A stretch of DNA of 35,921 nucleotides from Candidatus Aminicenantes bacterium UBA1061 (GTDB lineage Bacteria; Acidobacteriota; Aminicenantia; Aminicenantales; Saccharicenantaceae). A model generated the notes under the pieces. That model was not told the DNA's origin, ran no database searches, and saw only the letters and a list, made by a program, of their open reading frames with translations. This document shows, piece by piece, positions 9,027-16,966 of this stretch. Within the stretch, counting starts at the first letter, position 1, and each line of letters begins with the position of its first letter. The stretch covers positions 1 through 35,921 of the forward strand of contig DCDG01000049.1 of assembly GCA_002316315.1 (NCBI GenBank), given 5' to 3'. The translations under genes and the position numbers were made by a program.

Positions 9027-10337
9027 ATGTTAGAAGGCAAGAAATTTTTCATCCAGACTTTTGGCTGCCAGATGAATCTTAATGACTCTGAACATGTGGC
9101 CAGCCTTTTACTTCAAGAAGGTGCCCATCAAGCGGACACGCCCGAAAAGTGTGAAATCATTCTTATTAATACCTGCGCGGTCAGAGAAAAGTCGGTTGAA
9201 AAACTTTTTTCATATTTAGGCCGCCTTAAAGAACACAAGGCTAATCGAGGTTCGATCATTGTCTGCCTGGGCTGTGTCGCCCAGCTTTACCGAGAAAAGC
9301 TCCTATCTAAATTTCCCTATCTTGACCTGGTTGTCGGACCGGCTCAATATCAAGAGCTGCCTCTTCTCTTGAGCGATTCTTTCAGACAGCGGGCGGCCAT
9401 CACCCGCTGGACAAAAGGCTGGGTCGAATTGCCCATAATGGCTGTTGTCAGGGAAAGCCAGGTATCTGCCTACATTACCATCATGGAGGGTTGCAATAAT
9501 TTTTGTACTTTCTGCGTTGTTCCCTTTACCAGGGGGAGAGAAAAATACCGGCCACTCAGTGCCATCCAGGAAGAGGCCAGACAATTAGCTGAGTCAGGTT
9601 TTCTGGAAATTCAGCTCCTGGGTCAGAATGTTAATTCCTATCGCGATCCAGAATCAGGTGCAGGACTGGCTGAGTTGCTGAAAAAAATATCAGAAATTAA
9701 TCAAATACAGTGGATCCGCTTTCTAACCTCACATCCCAGGAATTTTTCATTCGAGATGGCTCTGGCTATGGCCTCCAGCCCGAAAGTCTGTCATCAGCTT
9801 CATCTGCCAGTTCAATCTGGCTCCAACCAGGTACTGGCCAGGATGAACCGGAATTACTCCCGTGAAGACTATTTAGAAAAAATAAGCTGGCTGAAATCAC
9901 TCATGCCAGACATCAGCCTGAGCACGGATATCATCGTTGGTTTTCCGGGGGAAACAGATGATGATTTTCAGCAGACCCTGGAGTTGGTTGATCAGGTCCA
10001 GTATACCAATATTTTCTCCTTTCGCTATTCGCCCAGGCCTTTAACCAGGGCCGCCAGTTTTAAAGATGATGTGCCAGCAGAAGTCAAAATAGAACGGCTA
10101 ATTGAGTTACAAAAACGGCAAAAAGAAATTCAATTAAAAGTCAACGGGGAAATGCTTGGCCAGAAGCAAAAGGTGCTTGCTCTGGGCCAGAGTAAAAAAG
10201 GAAACCTGTACACAGGTAGAAACGAAGCCTACCAGGTAGTGAATTTTTCTTCTCGCCGGGAACTAACACCAGGCTTCGTTGAGGTTAAGATTGTAGGCGG
10301 AGGCGCTTATAGCCTTAAGGGCGAGGCAGTCTGCTGA
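9027..10337 (+). CDS. miaB: tRNA-2-methylthio-N6-dimethylallyladenosine synthase
   Basis: Radical SAM methylthiotransferase that converts i6A37 to ms2i6A37 in tRNAs reading UNN codons. At 436 residues it is slightly short but complete. The N-terminal UPF0004 domain has its three cluster cysteines (Cys14 in TFGCQMN, Cys50 in NTCAVR, Cys83 in LGCVAQ). The radical SAM CxxxCxxC motif is at Cys156, Cys160 and Cys163. A C-terminal TRAM-like RNA-binding domain covers about residues 373-436. QMNLNDSE and NTCAVREKS point to MiaB rather than RimO or MtaB. The ribosome binding site is weak. It stands between recN and nusA with its own probable promoter. Confidence 0.93.
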   Translation: MLEGKKFFIQTFGCQMNLNDSEHVASLLLQEGAHQADTPEKCEIILINTCAVREKSVEKLFSYLGRLKEHKANRGSIIVCLGCVAQLYREKLLSKFPYLDLVVGPAQYQELPLLLSDSFRQRAAITRWTKGWVELPIMAVVRESQVSAYITIMEGCNNFCTFCVVPFTRGREKYRPLSAIQEEARQLAESGFLEIQLLGQNVNSYRDPESGAGLAELLKKISEINQIQWIRFLTSHPRNFSFEMALAMASSPKVCHQLHLPVQSGSNQVLARMNRNYSREDYLEKISWLKSLMPDISLSTDIIVGFPGETDDDFQQTLELVDQVQYTNIFSFRYSPRPLTRAASFKDDVPAEVKIERLIELQKRQKEIQLKVNGEMLGQKQKVLALGQSKKGNLYTGRNEAYQVVNFSSRRELTPGFVEVKIVGGGAYSLKGEAVC

Positions 10338-10355
10338 ACATTTTCTCTCCATCAA

Positions 10356-10384
10356 TTGCAACCAGGGCTTATTTAAGATATAAT
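10356..10384 (+). promoter_or_regulatory. probable promoter of the nusA-infB operon
   Basis: TTGCAA (10356-10361) and a perfect TATAAT (10379-10384) are separated by 17 bases, just before nusA. The start point would lie near 10391, giving a leader of about 30 bases that contains the small inverted repeat at 10400-10414. Confidence 0.55.
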
Positions 10385-10399
10385 TTTTTTCTGTTTTAA

Positions 10400-10414
10400 T
10401 AATCCTTAGGATTA
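10400..10414 (+). promoter_or_regulatory. inverted repeat in the nusA leader
   Basis: TAATCC, a TTA loop and GGATTA form a perfect six-base-pair inverted repeat that ends eight bases before the nusA ATG. The only Shine-Dalgarno-like bases (AGGA, 10408-10411) lie in the loop and right arm, so the hairpin could limit translation. Stability would be low because the stem is mostly AT. Confidence 0.3.
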
Positions 10415-10422
10415 ATTCTCGA

Positions 10423-11448
10423 ATGAAAGTTAATGTTTGGAATACTATCAACCAGCTCAGCAAGGAGCGTGGTGTTGAGCCGCGGGTTATTATCAAGGCT
10501 ATTGAAGAATCACTGCGTATTGCCGCCGCCAGATTTTTCAACCAGGGAGAAGATATTCAGGTTGATTTCAAGCCAGAAAAAAGTGAACTTCGGGTCTATG
10601 CCCTGAAAAAAGTTGTACCGGAGGTAACCGATCCGGCTAAAGAAATTTCTCTGGACGAAGCCCTTCTTCATAATCCAGAAGCCAGACTGGAGGAAACAAT
10701 TGAGATTGAGCTTCCGGCTGATACTCTCGGAAGAATAGCTGCTCAGGCAGCCAAACAGGCCATTTTCCAAAAAGTCAGAGATGCTGAGGTCGAGAAGGTC
10801 TATGAAGAATTTGCTCCAAGAGTTGGCGAGATAGTGACCGGTGTGGCTCGCCGATATGAAAATAATGGAACAGTAGTTGAAATTAGTCGGACAGATGCTT
10901 TTCTGTCTGACAAAGACAGATTACCCGGTGATGAGTTCCGGCCCGGAGATCTGGTCAAGGCTTTGATTTCTCAGGTTCAGAAAAATCCCAGAGGGCCGCA
11001 GATTCTTTTAAGTCGTACCTCACCCCGTTTTCTATCCAGGCTTCTCGAGCTTGAAGTTCCAGAAATTGCTGCTGGAACTATTAAAGTAAAAGATATTGCC
11101 AGGCAACCAGGAGAAAGAGCCAAGGTGGCTGTTTACAGCGAGGATCGTGATATTGATCCGGTTGGCGCCTGTATAGGAGTGAAAGGCAATAGAATACTTT
11201 CTATTTTGAAAGAACTCGACGGTGAAAAGATTGATATTATTGAGTGGTCTTCTGATCCCGTCCTGTATGCTAAAGCAGCCTTAAGCCCGGCCAAAATCAA
11301 CCGGGTGGTCATCACCAGCAAAGAAGCCAAAGAAATGGAAGCCAGGGTTGATAACGAACAGTTCTCTCTGGCTATCGGCAAAAAAGGAATGAATGTCAGG
11401 CTGGCCAGCAAGCTGGTCGGCTGGAAAATTTCTATTAAACAAGAATAA
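10423..11448 (+). CDS. nusA: transcription termination/antitermination factor NusA
   Basis: 341 residues: the RNA-polymerase-binding N-terminal domain (about 1-125), an S1 domain (about 132-200) and two KH domains. KH1 carries the GVKG loop in IGVKGNRI, and KH2 the GKKG loop in AIGKKGMNVRLA. It binds RNA polymerase and modulates pausing, termination and antitermination. It lacks the C-terminal acidic repeats of the 495-residue E. coli protein, as is common outside gamma-proteobacteria. The gene heads the operon. The usual upstream neighbour rimP is absent, as is ylxR between nusA and infB. The infB start follows after 14 bases. Confidence 0.96.
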   Translation: MKVNVWNTINQLSKERGVEPRVIIKAIEESLRIAAARFFNQGEDIQVDFKPEKSELRVYALKKVVPEVTDPAKEISLDEALLHNPEARLEETIEIELPADTLGRIAAQAAKQAIFQKVRDAEVEKVYEEFAPRVGEIVTGVARRYENNGTVVEISRTDAFLSDKDRLPGDEFRPGDLVKALISQVQKNPRGPQILLSRTSPRFLSRLLELEVPEIAAGTIKVKDIARQPGERAKVAVYSEDRDIDPVGACIGVKGNRILSILKELDGEKIDIIEWSSDPVLYAKAALSPAKINRVVITSKEAKEMEARVDNEQFSLAIGKKGMNVRLASKLVGWKISIKQE

Positions 11449-11462
11449 ACTGGGCTTAGAAG

Positions 11463-13292
11463 ATGGACAAAGCTAAAAATAAAACAAAAACTAAATCTGC
11501 AACTACCACAAAAAAGAAGGCGGCTAAAGCCGAAACCACAGCCGGACCAAGACCAAAAGTCCAAATCCAGGAAGGTTCAACGGTCAAAGACGTAGCTGAG
11601 CGCTTCAAGATTAAGCCAAAAGACCTGGTAGATCATCTGGTCGCTCGCAGCTATGACGTTTCTGCCTCAGATCTGGTGGACGAAGGACTCCTCCGGGCAA
11701 TATCAGACATAATTAAAGTTGACCTGGAAATGGTCTCTCTCGAAGAAGATATCCGCAAATTGGCCTTCCAATTAGAAGACAGTCTTGTTTTGAGGCCACC
11801 TGTGGTCACCATCATGGGTCATGTTGATCATGGTAAGACCACTCTGCTTGACGCCATTAGATCGTCCAATTTAACCGAGAAAGAGGCTGGCGGAATAACC
11901 CAGCATATCGGTGCTTACCGGGCTAAATACAAGAACCGTTATATAACTTTTGTTGACACGCCCGGTCATGAAGCTTTTACCCAGTTAAGAGCGCGCGGCG
12001 CTCAGGTGACTGATATCGTGGTGCTGGTCGTGGCCGCTGACGATGGAGTTATGCCCCAAACCAGAGAAGCCATCAGTCATGCCCTCGCCGCTAATGTGCC
12101 TATTATTGTTGCCATTAATAAAATTGATAAACCAGACGCCAATCCTGAAAGAGTCAAGCAACAATTGGCCAGAGAAGGGCTCATCGTCGAAGAATGGGGC
12201 GGAAAGACTATCAGTGTTGACATTTCGGCCAAGGACAAGAAAAACATTGAGGAACTTCTGGAAATGATTTTGCTCCTCGGTGATATTCTCGAGCTAAAAT
12301 CTAACCCCTATGTCCCGGCGCAGGGCGTCATTCTGGAATCAAGGCTTGATGCCCAGAAGGGACCACTGGCTACGGTGATCATTCAGCTCGGAACTCTGAC
12401 CCCTGGACAGGCTTTTATCTGTGGCCAGACTTATGGCAAAGCCCGGGCTCTCTTTGATGAATTCGGCCGCCCGGTGAAAGAAGCCGGCCCTTCCGTGCCG
12501 GTTGAAATTCTTGGCTTTAATGATGTCCCACCGGCCGGAACTTTCTTTCAGGTAGTACCTGGCATCGATATCGCCCGGCGCATTTCTGAATTTAGAATAG
12601 CCCAGACAAAAAAAGAGATACCGGAAAAGCAAGTTCCTCTAACACTTGAAGATTTATTTAAAAAAATTGAAAAAGGTCAGACGAAAGAATTAAATGTAAT
12701 AGTCAAGGCTGATGTCAACGGCTCAGTTGAGGTTTTAAAAGATCTCCTGCCAACACTTAGCACCGATAAAGTTAAAATCAACGTCCTGCAAGCTTCAACT
12801 GGAAATGTAACCGAAGCCGATGTTCTTCTGGCTTCGGCTTCTGGGGCTATTATCATTGGCTACAATGTCAAAGTACCGGCCAAGGTTCAGGAAATAGCCA
12901 AAAACGAGAAAGTTGAAATCAGGCTATATAAGATCATCTATCAGCTAACTGATGATCTGAAAAAGGCAGTAGCTGGAATGCTCGAGCCAGTTATTAAGGA
13001 AAATTACCTGGGCCGGGCAGTAGTTAAGAAGATATTTACTATTGCCAGGGTAGGAACAGTTCTGGGCTGCCAGGTCATTGACGGGAAAGTAGTCAGAAAC
13101 GCCGAAGTAAAGATCATCAGGGATAATCAGGTACTATACCAGACCAGGATAGCTTCCCTCAAACATCTGAAAGAAAACGTCAACGAAGTCAAGAAAGATT
13201 ATGAATGCGGGCTTGGGCTGGAGAAAACTCAGGATATACAGCCTGGCGATATACTCGAGGCGTTTATCCGGGAAAAGGTTATGCCAACCTGA
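11463..13292 (+). CDS. infB: translation initiation factor IF-2
   Basis: 609 residues, a short form of IF-2. A lysine-rich tail of about 35 residues precedes an IF2_N-type helical domain (about 36-85). The GTPase domain follows: G1 GHVDHGKT (119-126), G2 GGITQHIGA, G3 DTPGHEAF, G4 NKID and G5 SAK. Domain II, the central IF-2 domain and the C-terminal fMet-tRNA-binding domain complete the protein. It positions initiator tRNA on the 30S subunit and drives subunit joining. The variable N-terminal region is much shorter than in E. coli, which mainly affects non-essential contacts. It is translated 14 bases after nusA with a weak ribosome binding site. All G motifs are intact. Confidence 0.97.
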   Translation: MDKAKNKTKTKSATTTKKKAAKAETTAGPRPKVQIQEGSTVKDVAERFKIKPKDLVDHLVARSYDVSASDLVDEGLLRAISDIIKVDLEMVSLEEDIRKLAFQLEDSLVLRPPVVTIMGHVDHGKTTLLDAIRSSNLTEKEAGGITQHIGAYRAKYKNRYITFVDTPGHEAFTQLRARGAQVTDIVVLVVAADDGVMPQTREAISHALAANVPIIVAINKIDKPDANPERVKQQLAREGLIVEEWGGKTISVDISAKDKKNIEELLEMILLLGDILELKSNPYVPAQGVILESRLDAQKGPLATVIIQLGTLTPGQAFICGQTYGKARALFDEFGRPVKEAGPSVPVEILGFNDVPPAGTFFQVVPGIDIARRISEFRIAQTKKEIPEKQVPLTLEDLFKKIEKGQTKELNVIVKADVNGSVEVLKDLLPTLSTDKVKINVLQASTGNVTEADVLLASASGAIIIGYNVKVPAKVQEIAKNEKVEIRLYKIIYQLTDDLKKAVAGMLEPVIKENYLGRAVVKKIFTIARVGTVLGCQVIDGKVVRNAEVKIIRDNQVLYQTRIASLKHLKENVNEVKKDYECGLGLEKTQDIQPGDILEAFIREKVMPT

Positions 13293-13303
13293 AATAAAGC
13301 CAG

Positions 13304-13585
13304 ATGATTATTGGAGTTTTAACTCTGGATTTTTTCCTTGCCTATTCTCATTCTTTAAAAGAAAAAAGGCGGTTCATCAACAGCTTTATTGGCCGGATTC
13401 AGCACCGCTTTAATGTCTCGGTGTCAGAGATTGATTTCCAGAATAGCTGGCAGCGGACAAGAATTGCCGTGGCCCTGGTCAACAGTGAGGGATCAGTGGT
13501 CAGACAGGTGATGGATAAAATCCTGGAAGAAGCTAATAACTATCCGGAAGCTATGTTGTCCGGGCATAAGCTTGATTTATATTAA
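13304..13585 (+). CDS. ylxP: DUF503 / YlxP-like protein
   Basis: 93 residues matching the DUF503 family: the start MIIGVLTLDFFL, the SLKEKRR motif (residues 17-23) and a C-terminal region ending SGHKLDLY. In Bacillus and many other bacteria the ylxP gene lies between infB and rbfA, exactly as here. The family has a small alpha/beta fold; its role is not firmly settled, though the conserved location implies a function linked to ribosome assembly or translation. The gene starts 11 bases after infB and ends 12 bases before rbfA. Confidence 0.88.
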   Translation: MIIGVLTLDFFLAYSHSLKEKRRFINSFIGRIQHRFNVSVSEIDFQNSWQRTRIAVALVNSEGSVVRQVMDKILEEANNYPEAMLSGHKLDLY

Positions 13586-13597
13586 AAGAAAAATCAC

Positions 13598-13963
13598 ATG
13601 AAGAAGGAAGCATCTTACCGTCCCAAGCGAGTCAGCCAGCTGATTCAGCAGGAAATCAGCCAGTATCTGATTAATGAGTTGCCTGAAATGACAGGCTTTC
13701 TGACTGTTACTGGTGTAGAAATGCCAGCTGATTTACGGACGGCCAGAATCTCAGTTTCTGTGCTGCAAAAAGACAAGCGCCAGTCAGTTTTAAAGCTACT
13801 GGAAAGGAACGCCTCGCATTTCCGCCGGCTTCTTGCCAGCAGATTGAATTTAAGATATAATCCCGAGCTAATTTTTATTCTTGACACCTCTGTTGACCAG
13901 GAAGAAAAAATTGACCGTTTGTTAGAATTAGTTAAGAAAAATGAGCCAGTCAGTAAAAGTTGA
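13598..13963 (+). CDS. rbfA: ribosome-binding factor A
   Basis: 121 residues with the RbfA pattern: a basic N-terminus with RPKRVSQLIQQEIS, the central VTGVEMPADLRTARISVSV segment and a C-terminal LRYNPELIFILDTSVD. RbfA is a single KH-type domain protein that binds the 30S subunit and helps mature the 16S rRNA 5' end, acting against cold-related assembly defects. It follows the DUF503 gene and overlaps the start of the nrnA gene by 23 bases, which indicates translational coupling. The length is typical. Confidence 0.93.
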   Translation: MKKEASYRPKRVSQLIQQEISQYLINELPEMTGFLTVTGVEMPADLRTARISVSVLQKDKRQSVLKLLERNASHFRRLLASRLNLRYNPELIFILDTSVDQEEKIDRLLELVKKNEPVSKS

Positions 13964-14924
13964 CATTGCCAGGAAAATTATAGAGTCCACAAATATTGCC
14001 ATCACCATTCATCTAAGACCGGATGGAGATGCCATTTACACCAGTCTGGCCCTGGCCGCAATGCTTGACCTGCTAGGGAAAAAAGTTCAGGTGGTCAGCC
14101 ATGATCCTCTGCCCTTTCCCTTTGTTGAATTTCCAGAAACCAAACGGATTAAAATTGGGGAGATTGAGCCAGAAGGCCTCGACCTGGTCATTCTGCTCGA
14201 ATGTGCTGATGTGCCCAGATCCGGTCAGACTAAAATCGACCAGCTGCCAAAGATAAATATAGACCACCATTATTCGAACTCTCCCTTTGGCGATCTCAAC
14301 TGGATTGATCCTCAGGCCTCAGCCGTAGGTGAAATGATTTACTGGCTAATTAAACCGCTTGGGATAAAAATCACTCCTGAGATAGCCACTTACCTTTATT
14401 CTGCAATTTTTTCCGATACCGGCTCTTTCCAGTTTTCCAATACCTCCGGCCAGACACTTTATGTTTGCCATCAACTGGTTGAAGCTGGTGCCAGCCCGCA
14501 TGCCGTCGCCGAGAAATTGCTTAATAATAACTCACCCTCGAAAATCAGGCTCCTCGGCCGGATCTTATCCACCCTGCAGCTGAACAAAGCAGGCAACATC
14601 GCTATCATTACCATGCTGATCAGGGACAGAGAGGAGTTTGGCTTTAAGGAAGTGGATATAGAGGATGCTACCACTCTGGCCAGGTCAATAAAGGGAGTGG
14701 AAATGGTCATCTTCTTTAAGGAGATTTCTCCTGGCAAGTTCCGGGTAAGCCTGAGATCGAAAGGTCGGGCCAATTCCGCCCTGGTGGCTGAGAAATTTGG
14801 CGGCGGTGGTCATGTAAATGCTTCAGGTTTTACCGTCTATGGCCAGCTGGAAGAGCTTTATGACCAAATCCCGGCTGAAATAGAAAGAATAATACTTAAC
14901 GACAAAACTAAACTGTCAACCTGA
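13941..14924 (+). CDS. nrnA: DHH/DHHA1 phosphoesterase, NrnA-like oligoribonuclease / pAp phosphatase
   Basis: 327 residues. The N-terminal DHH domain shows HLRPDGDA (His24, Asp28, Asp30) and the DHH triad at 108-110. The C-terminal DHHA1 domain shows GGGGH (287-291). This is the layout of Bacillus NrnA, which degrades nanoRNA and hydrolyses 3'-phosphoadenosine 5'-phosphate using manganese. At the motif II position where Bacillus NrnA has Asp (in CDTAN) this protein has Glu87 (LLECAD). The residue after DGDAI is Tyr instead of the usual Gly. The rbfA-nrnA-truB order occurs in other bacteria and suggests a role in RNA turnover beside ribosome maturation. The start overlaps rbfA by 23 bases, and the stop overlaps the truB start. 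Confidence 0.88.
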   Translation: MSQSVKVDIARKIIESTNIAITIHLRPDGDAIYTSLALAAMLDLLGKKVQVVSHDPLPFPFVEFPETKRIKIGEIEPEGLDLVILLECADVPRSGQTKIDQLPKINIDHHYSNSPFGDLNWIDPQASAVGEMIYWLIKPLGIKITPEIATYLYSAIFSDTGSFQFSNTSGQTLYVCHQLVEAGASPHAVAEKLLNNNSPSKIRLLGRILSTLQLNKAGNIAIITMLIRDREEFGFKEVDIEDATTLARSIKGVEMVIFFKEISPGKFRVSLRSKGRANSALVAEKFGGGGHVNASGFTVYGQLEELYDQIPAEIERIILNDKTKLST

Positions 14925-15853
14925 TGGACGGCTTAATAATCACTGATAAGCCAGCCGGCTGGACTTCTCATGATGTTGTAGTTAAGCTGAGAAAAATTCT
15001 CGGCGAAAAAAGAATAGGCCATGCCGGCACACTCGATCCGTTGGCCACTGGGGTTCTGATTATAACTGTCGGCCAGGCCACCAGACTTTTCCCTTACCTA
15101 TCCCGAGCTGACAAGACTTATACCGGCCAGATAACTCTGGGACAGGCAACTGATACTTATGATTCGCTTGGAAAACTGGTTGGAGAAAAATGCCAGCAGT
15201 ATCCTGATATCAATCCAGTTGAGAAGGCATTAGAATCCTTAACTGGAGAACTAGATCAGTTTCCACCTCCTTTTTCAGCCAAAAAAATCAATGGGCAGCG
15301 GGCTTTCGAGCTGGCCAGAAGAGGCCAGAGGCCTGAATTAAAGCCAGTAAAAATTAACGTCTACCGCTTTTTTGTCCTAAATTATCAGCCACCAGAAATA
15401 ACTTTTCAGGTCGAGTGTTCGTCAGGGACTTATATCAGAAGCCTGGCCCATGAACTTGGCCAGAAGCTTGGCTGTGGTGCCCATCTTTCCAAACTGAGGC
15501 GAATCGTATCTGGGCCATATTCTGAAGCTGATGCCCGCAGTCCGAAACAGATTGAAGAACTCCAGCGAGCGCAATTATCTTCTCAATTCATAATTCCCCT
15601 TGACTATGTCCTGTCCTGGCAGCCAGCTATCTGGGTTGAGGCCAACGGGCAATTAAAATTTCAACACGGACAACCCCTCGGGCTGCAGGACCTGATTAAA
15701 GTTGACCTTAGGCGGAGAGACCAGGCGGACCCAGCTATCTTCAGGGTCCTGACCGAAGACAATCACCTTCTTGGACTGGCTAGATTCAAGCCTGAGGAGA
15801 AGCTTTTCCAGCCAGATGTGGTTTTCCAACGCCAGAGATCAAGTTCCTTATAA
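14924..15853 (+). CDS. truB: tRNA pseudouridine(55) synthase
   Basis: 309 residues. TruB isomerises U55 in the T-loop of tRNAs. The catalytic Asp38 lies in HAGTLDPLATG, the active-site Tyr66 in DKTYTGQ, and the conserved substrate-binding motif CSSGTYIRSLAHELG lies near residues 165-180. A PUA-like C-terminal region (about 240-300) follows. Its ATG overlaps the nrnA stop (TGATG), so translation is coupled. It is the last of the nusA operon genes with an assigned function; ribF, often next to truB, is absent. No terminator is evident before the DUF507 genes. Confidence 0.95.
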   Translation: MDGLIITDKPAGWTSHDVVVKLRKILGEKRIGHAGTLDPLATGVLIITVGQATRLFPYLSRADKTYTGQITLGQATDTYDSLGKLVGEKCQQYPDINPVEKALESLTGELDQFPPPFSAKKINGQRAFELARRGQRPELKPVKINVYRFFVLNYQPPEITFQVECSSGTYIRSLAHELGQKLGCGAHLSKLRRIVSGPYSEADARSPKQIEELQRAQLSSQFIIPLDYVLSWQPAIWVEANGQLKFQHGQPLGLQDLIKVDLRRRDQADPAIFRVLTEDNHLLGLARFKPEEKLFQPDVVFQRQRSSSL

Positions 15854-15900
15854 ATTAGTTAATCTTATAAGTCCTGGCTGAAAAATCTTTACACCTCTCC

Positions 15901-15929
15901 TTGAATTTTGCCCCTATCTAATGTATTTT
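15901..15929 (+). promoter_or_regulatory. possible promoter of the DUF507 pair
   Basis: TTGAAT (15901-15906) and TATTTT (15924-15929) are 17 bases apart. The -10 ends nine bases before the first DUF507 ATG, so the transcript would be leaderless or nearly so. The ATG has no good ribosome binding site, in line with this. The match is moderate, and read-through from truB is equally possible. Confidence 0.3.
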
Positions 15930-15938
15930 AAATAAAGA

Positions 15939-16217
15939 ATGAGGCTAAATAAGAACCAAATAGAACATTTATCATTTACAATTTTAAGGACTCTGATTAA
16001 AGAGGGCAAAATCCTGGTTGAGGACAAGAGCCGGGTATTAGAAGAGATTGTTAACCTGTTGTCAGACGAATTTCTTAAGGAAGATAAGCTCGATCAAGAA
16101 GTAAGGGAAATCTTAAATAAACACATAGATGAAATTCGTAAAGGCAACATAGAATACCAGACCATGTTCAAAATGATTAAGACCAAATTGGCCAAGGAAA
16201 GGAATATTGTTATCTGA
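15939..16217 (+). CDS. DUF507 family protein, first copy
   Basis: 92 residues, all alpha-helical and highly charged, starting with the family pattern MRLxKxQIEHLSxxIL. DUF507 proteins are small, about 90 residues, and of unknown function. The start is fixed by the match of the N-terminal residues to the second copy and to the family; no Shine-Dalgarno is evident. Its TGA overlaps the ATG of the next DUF507 gene by one base. It follows truB after an 85-base gap on the same strand. The function cannot be assigned. Confidence 0.82.
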   Translation: MRLNKNQIEHLSFTILRTLIKEGKILVEDKSRVLEEIVNLLSDEFLKEDKLDQEVREILNKHIDEIRKGNIEYQTMFKMIKTKLAKERNIVI

Positions 16218-16504
16218 TGACCCGCTTATCGAGGGAAAAGATTCACCATCTATCAAAACTGATAGTTAATGCTCTTTATAAGAATGATCTGGTAGAATTT
16301 CTGGATGAACCAAACGAAATCCGTCTGACCATAGTTAAGGCTATCGATGAAGAAATGAAACTCTATGATCAGCTTGACCAAAAAGCTCGGGAGAAAATAA
16401 CCTCACAAAAAAAGCAAATAGTAGAAGGTTCCCAGGAGTGGGAAATACTTTACCGCAAGTATTACAACGAAGAACTGGCTAAACTGACCAAACTGTCTGA
16501 ATAA
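16217..16504 (+). CDS. DUF507 family protein, second copy
   Basis: 95 residues, alpha-helical and charged, beginning MTRLSREKIHHLSKLIVNAL, which aligns with the start of the preceding protein. The two are divergent paralogues; spacing between the N-terminal helix and the middle LDQ..RE motif is conserved in both (first copy LDQEVREI, second copy LDQKAREK). The start codon shares one base with the first gene's stop (TGATG), so both are translated together, possibly as a heterodimer. The function is unknown. Confidence 0.82.
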   Translation: MTRLSREKIHHLSKLIVNALYKNDLVEFLDEPNEIRLTIVKAIDEEMKLYDQLDQKAREKITSQKKQIVEGSQEWEILYRKYYNEELAKLTKLSE

Positions 16505-16599
16505 CTAAGATAGCCAGGTCATCTAAGGTATGAAAGTATAATAGCTTTTAAATTGGAAGCCAGTCCTCAAAACCTAAGTTCATTTCCTTCTTGACTTTC

Positions 16600-16862
16600 T
16601 ATCACCAGGCTTCATCCTGAACAGACTGCCTGTTTAACTCCATTAACCACAGGGCTTTTTTCCCGATTATTGACAGCTATTTTCCTCTTCCGCCACCTTA
16701 TTGGCTCTGACTCCAGTCACGATTTCAATCCCTTCATCAATAGCTCAAACAGCAAACACCTGAAATTTACCTCCCATGACTGCCTGGCGGTTCTGATAAT
16801 TTGAGGGCAGTTGATGGCAGGCCTCCTTGTTCTGCTATCTGATCTTCAAAATAAACACCTGA
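16600..16862 (-). pseudogene. decayed C-terminal fragment of a LonB-type ATP-dependent protease
   Basis: The 462-base gap 16505-16966 has no intact gene. Read on the minus strand it contains GGKFQVFAV, an in-frame TGA (16745-16747), then AIDEGIEIVTGVRA. This closely matches the C-terminal end of AAA_32/Lon_C proteases (pattern GkFhiyaV.tIDEGIEiLTGv.A). Upstream, in shifted frames, AEQGG and PAIN correspond to the preceding family motif (GEQGVIIPxxN). Downstream, a further frame change gives MELNRQSV. At least one stop and two frame changes show that it is dead. Only the last 80 or so codons survive; no ATPase or catalytic Ser-Lys region is present. Family motifs were matched from memory. Confidence 0.65.
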
Positions 16863-16912
16863 CCGACCTTAATAAACAATAAATAGGCTGGAAATATCTG
16901 AACAGAAACATA

Positions 16913-16943
16913 TTAAAAAAAAGGGGCGGATAATCCGCCCCTT
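16913..16943 (-). terminator. strong rho-independent terminator of the 16967 gene
   Basis: On the minus strand a perfect ten-base-pair stem (16934-16943 with 16921-16930, GC-rich, three-base loop) is followed by a run of eight T (16913-16920 overlapping the stem foot). It lies 24 bases after the stop codon of the minus-strand exported protein gene. Confidence 0.92.
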
Positions 16944-16966
16944 TCTACCTGAAAATCAATAATTAA

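Noticed and set aside
11133..11564. 143-codon minus-strand open frame across the nusA-infB junction
   Set aside because: Antisense shadow of two conserved genes; no promoter or ribosome binding site.
16745..16747. TGA in the Lon remnant as a selenocysteine codon
   Set aside because: No catalytic role is known at this position, and two frame changes nearby already show decay.
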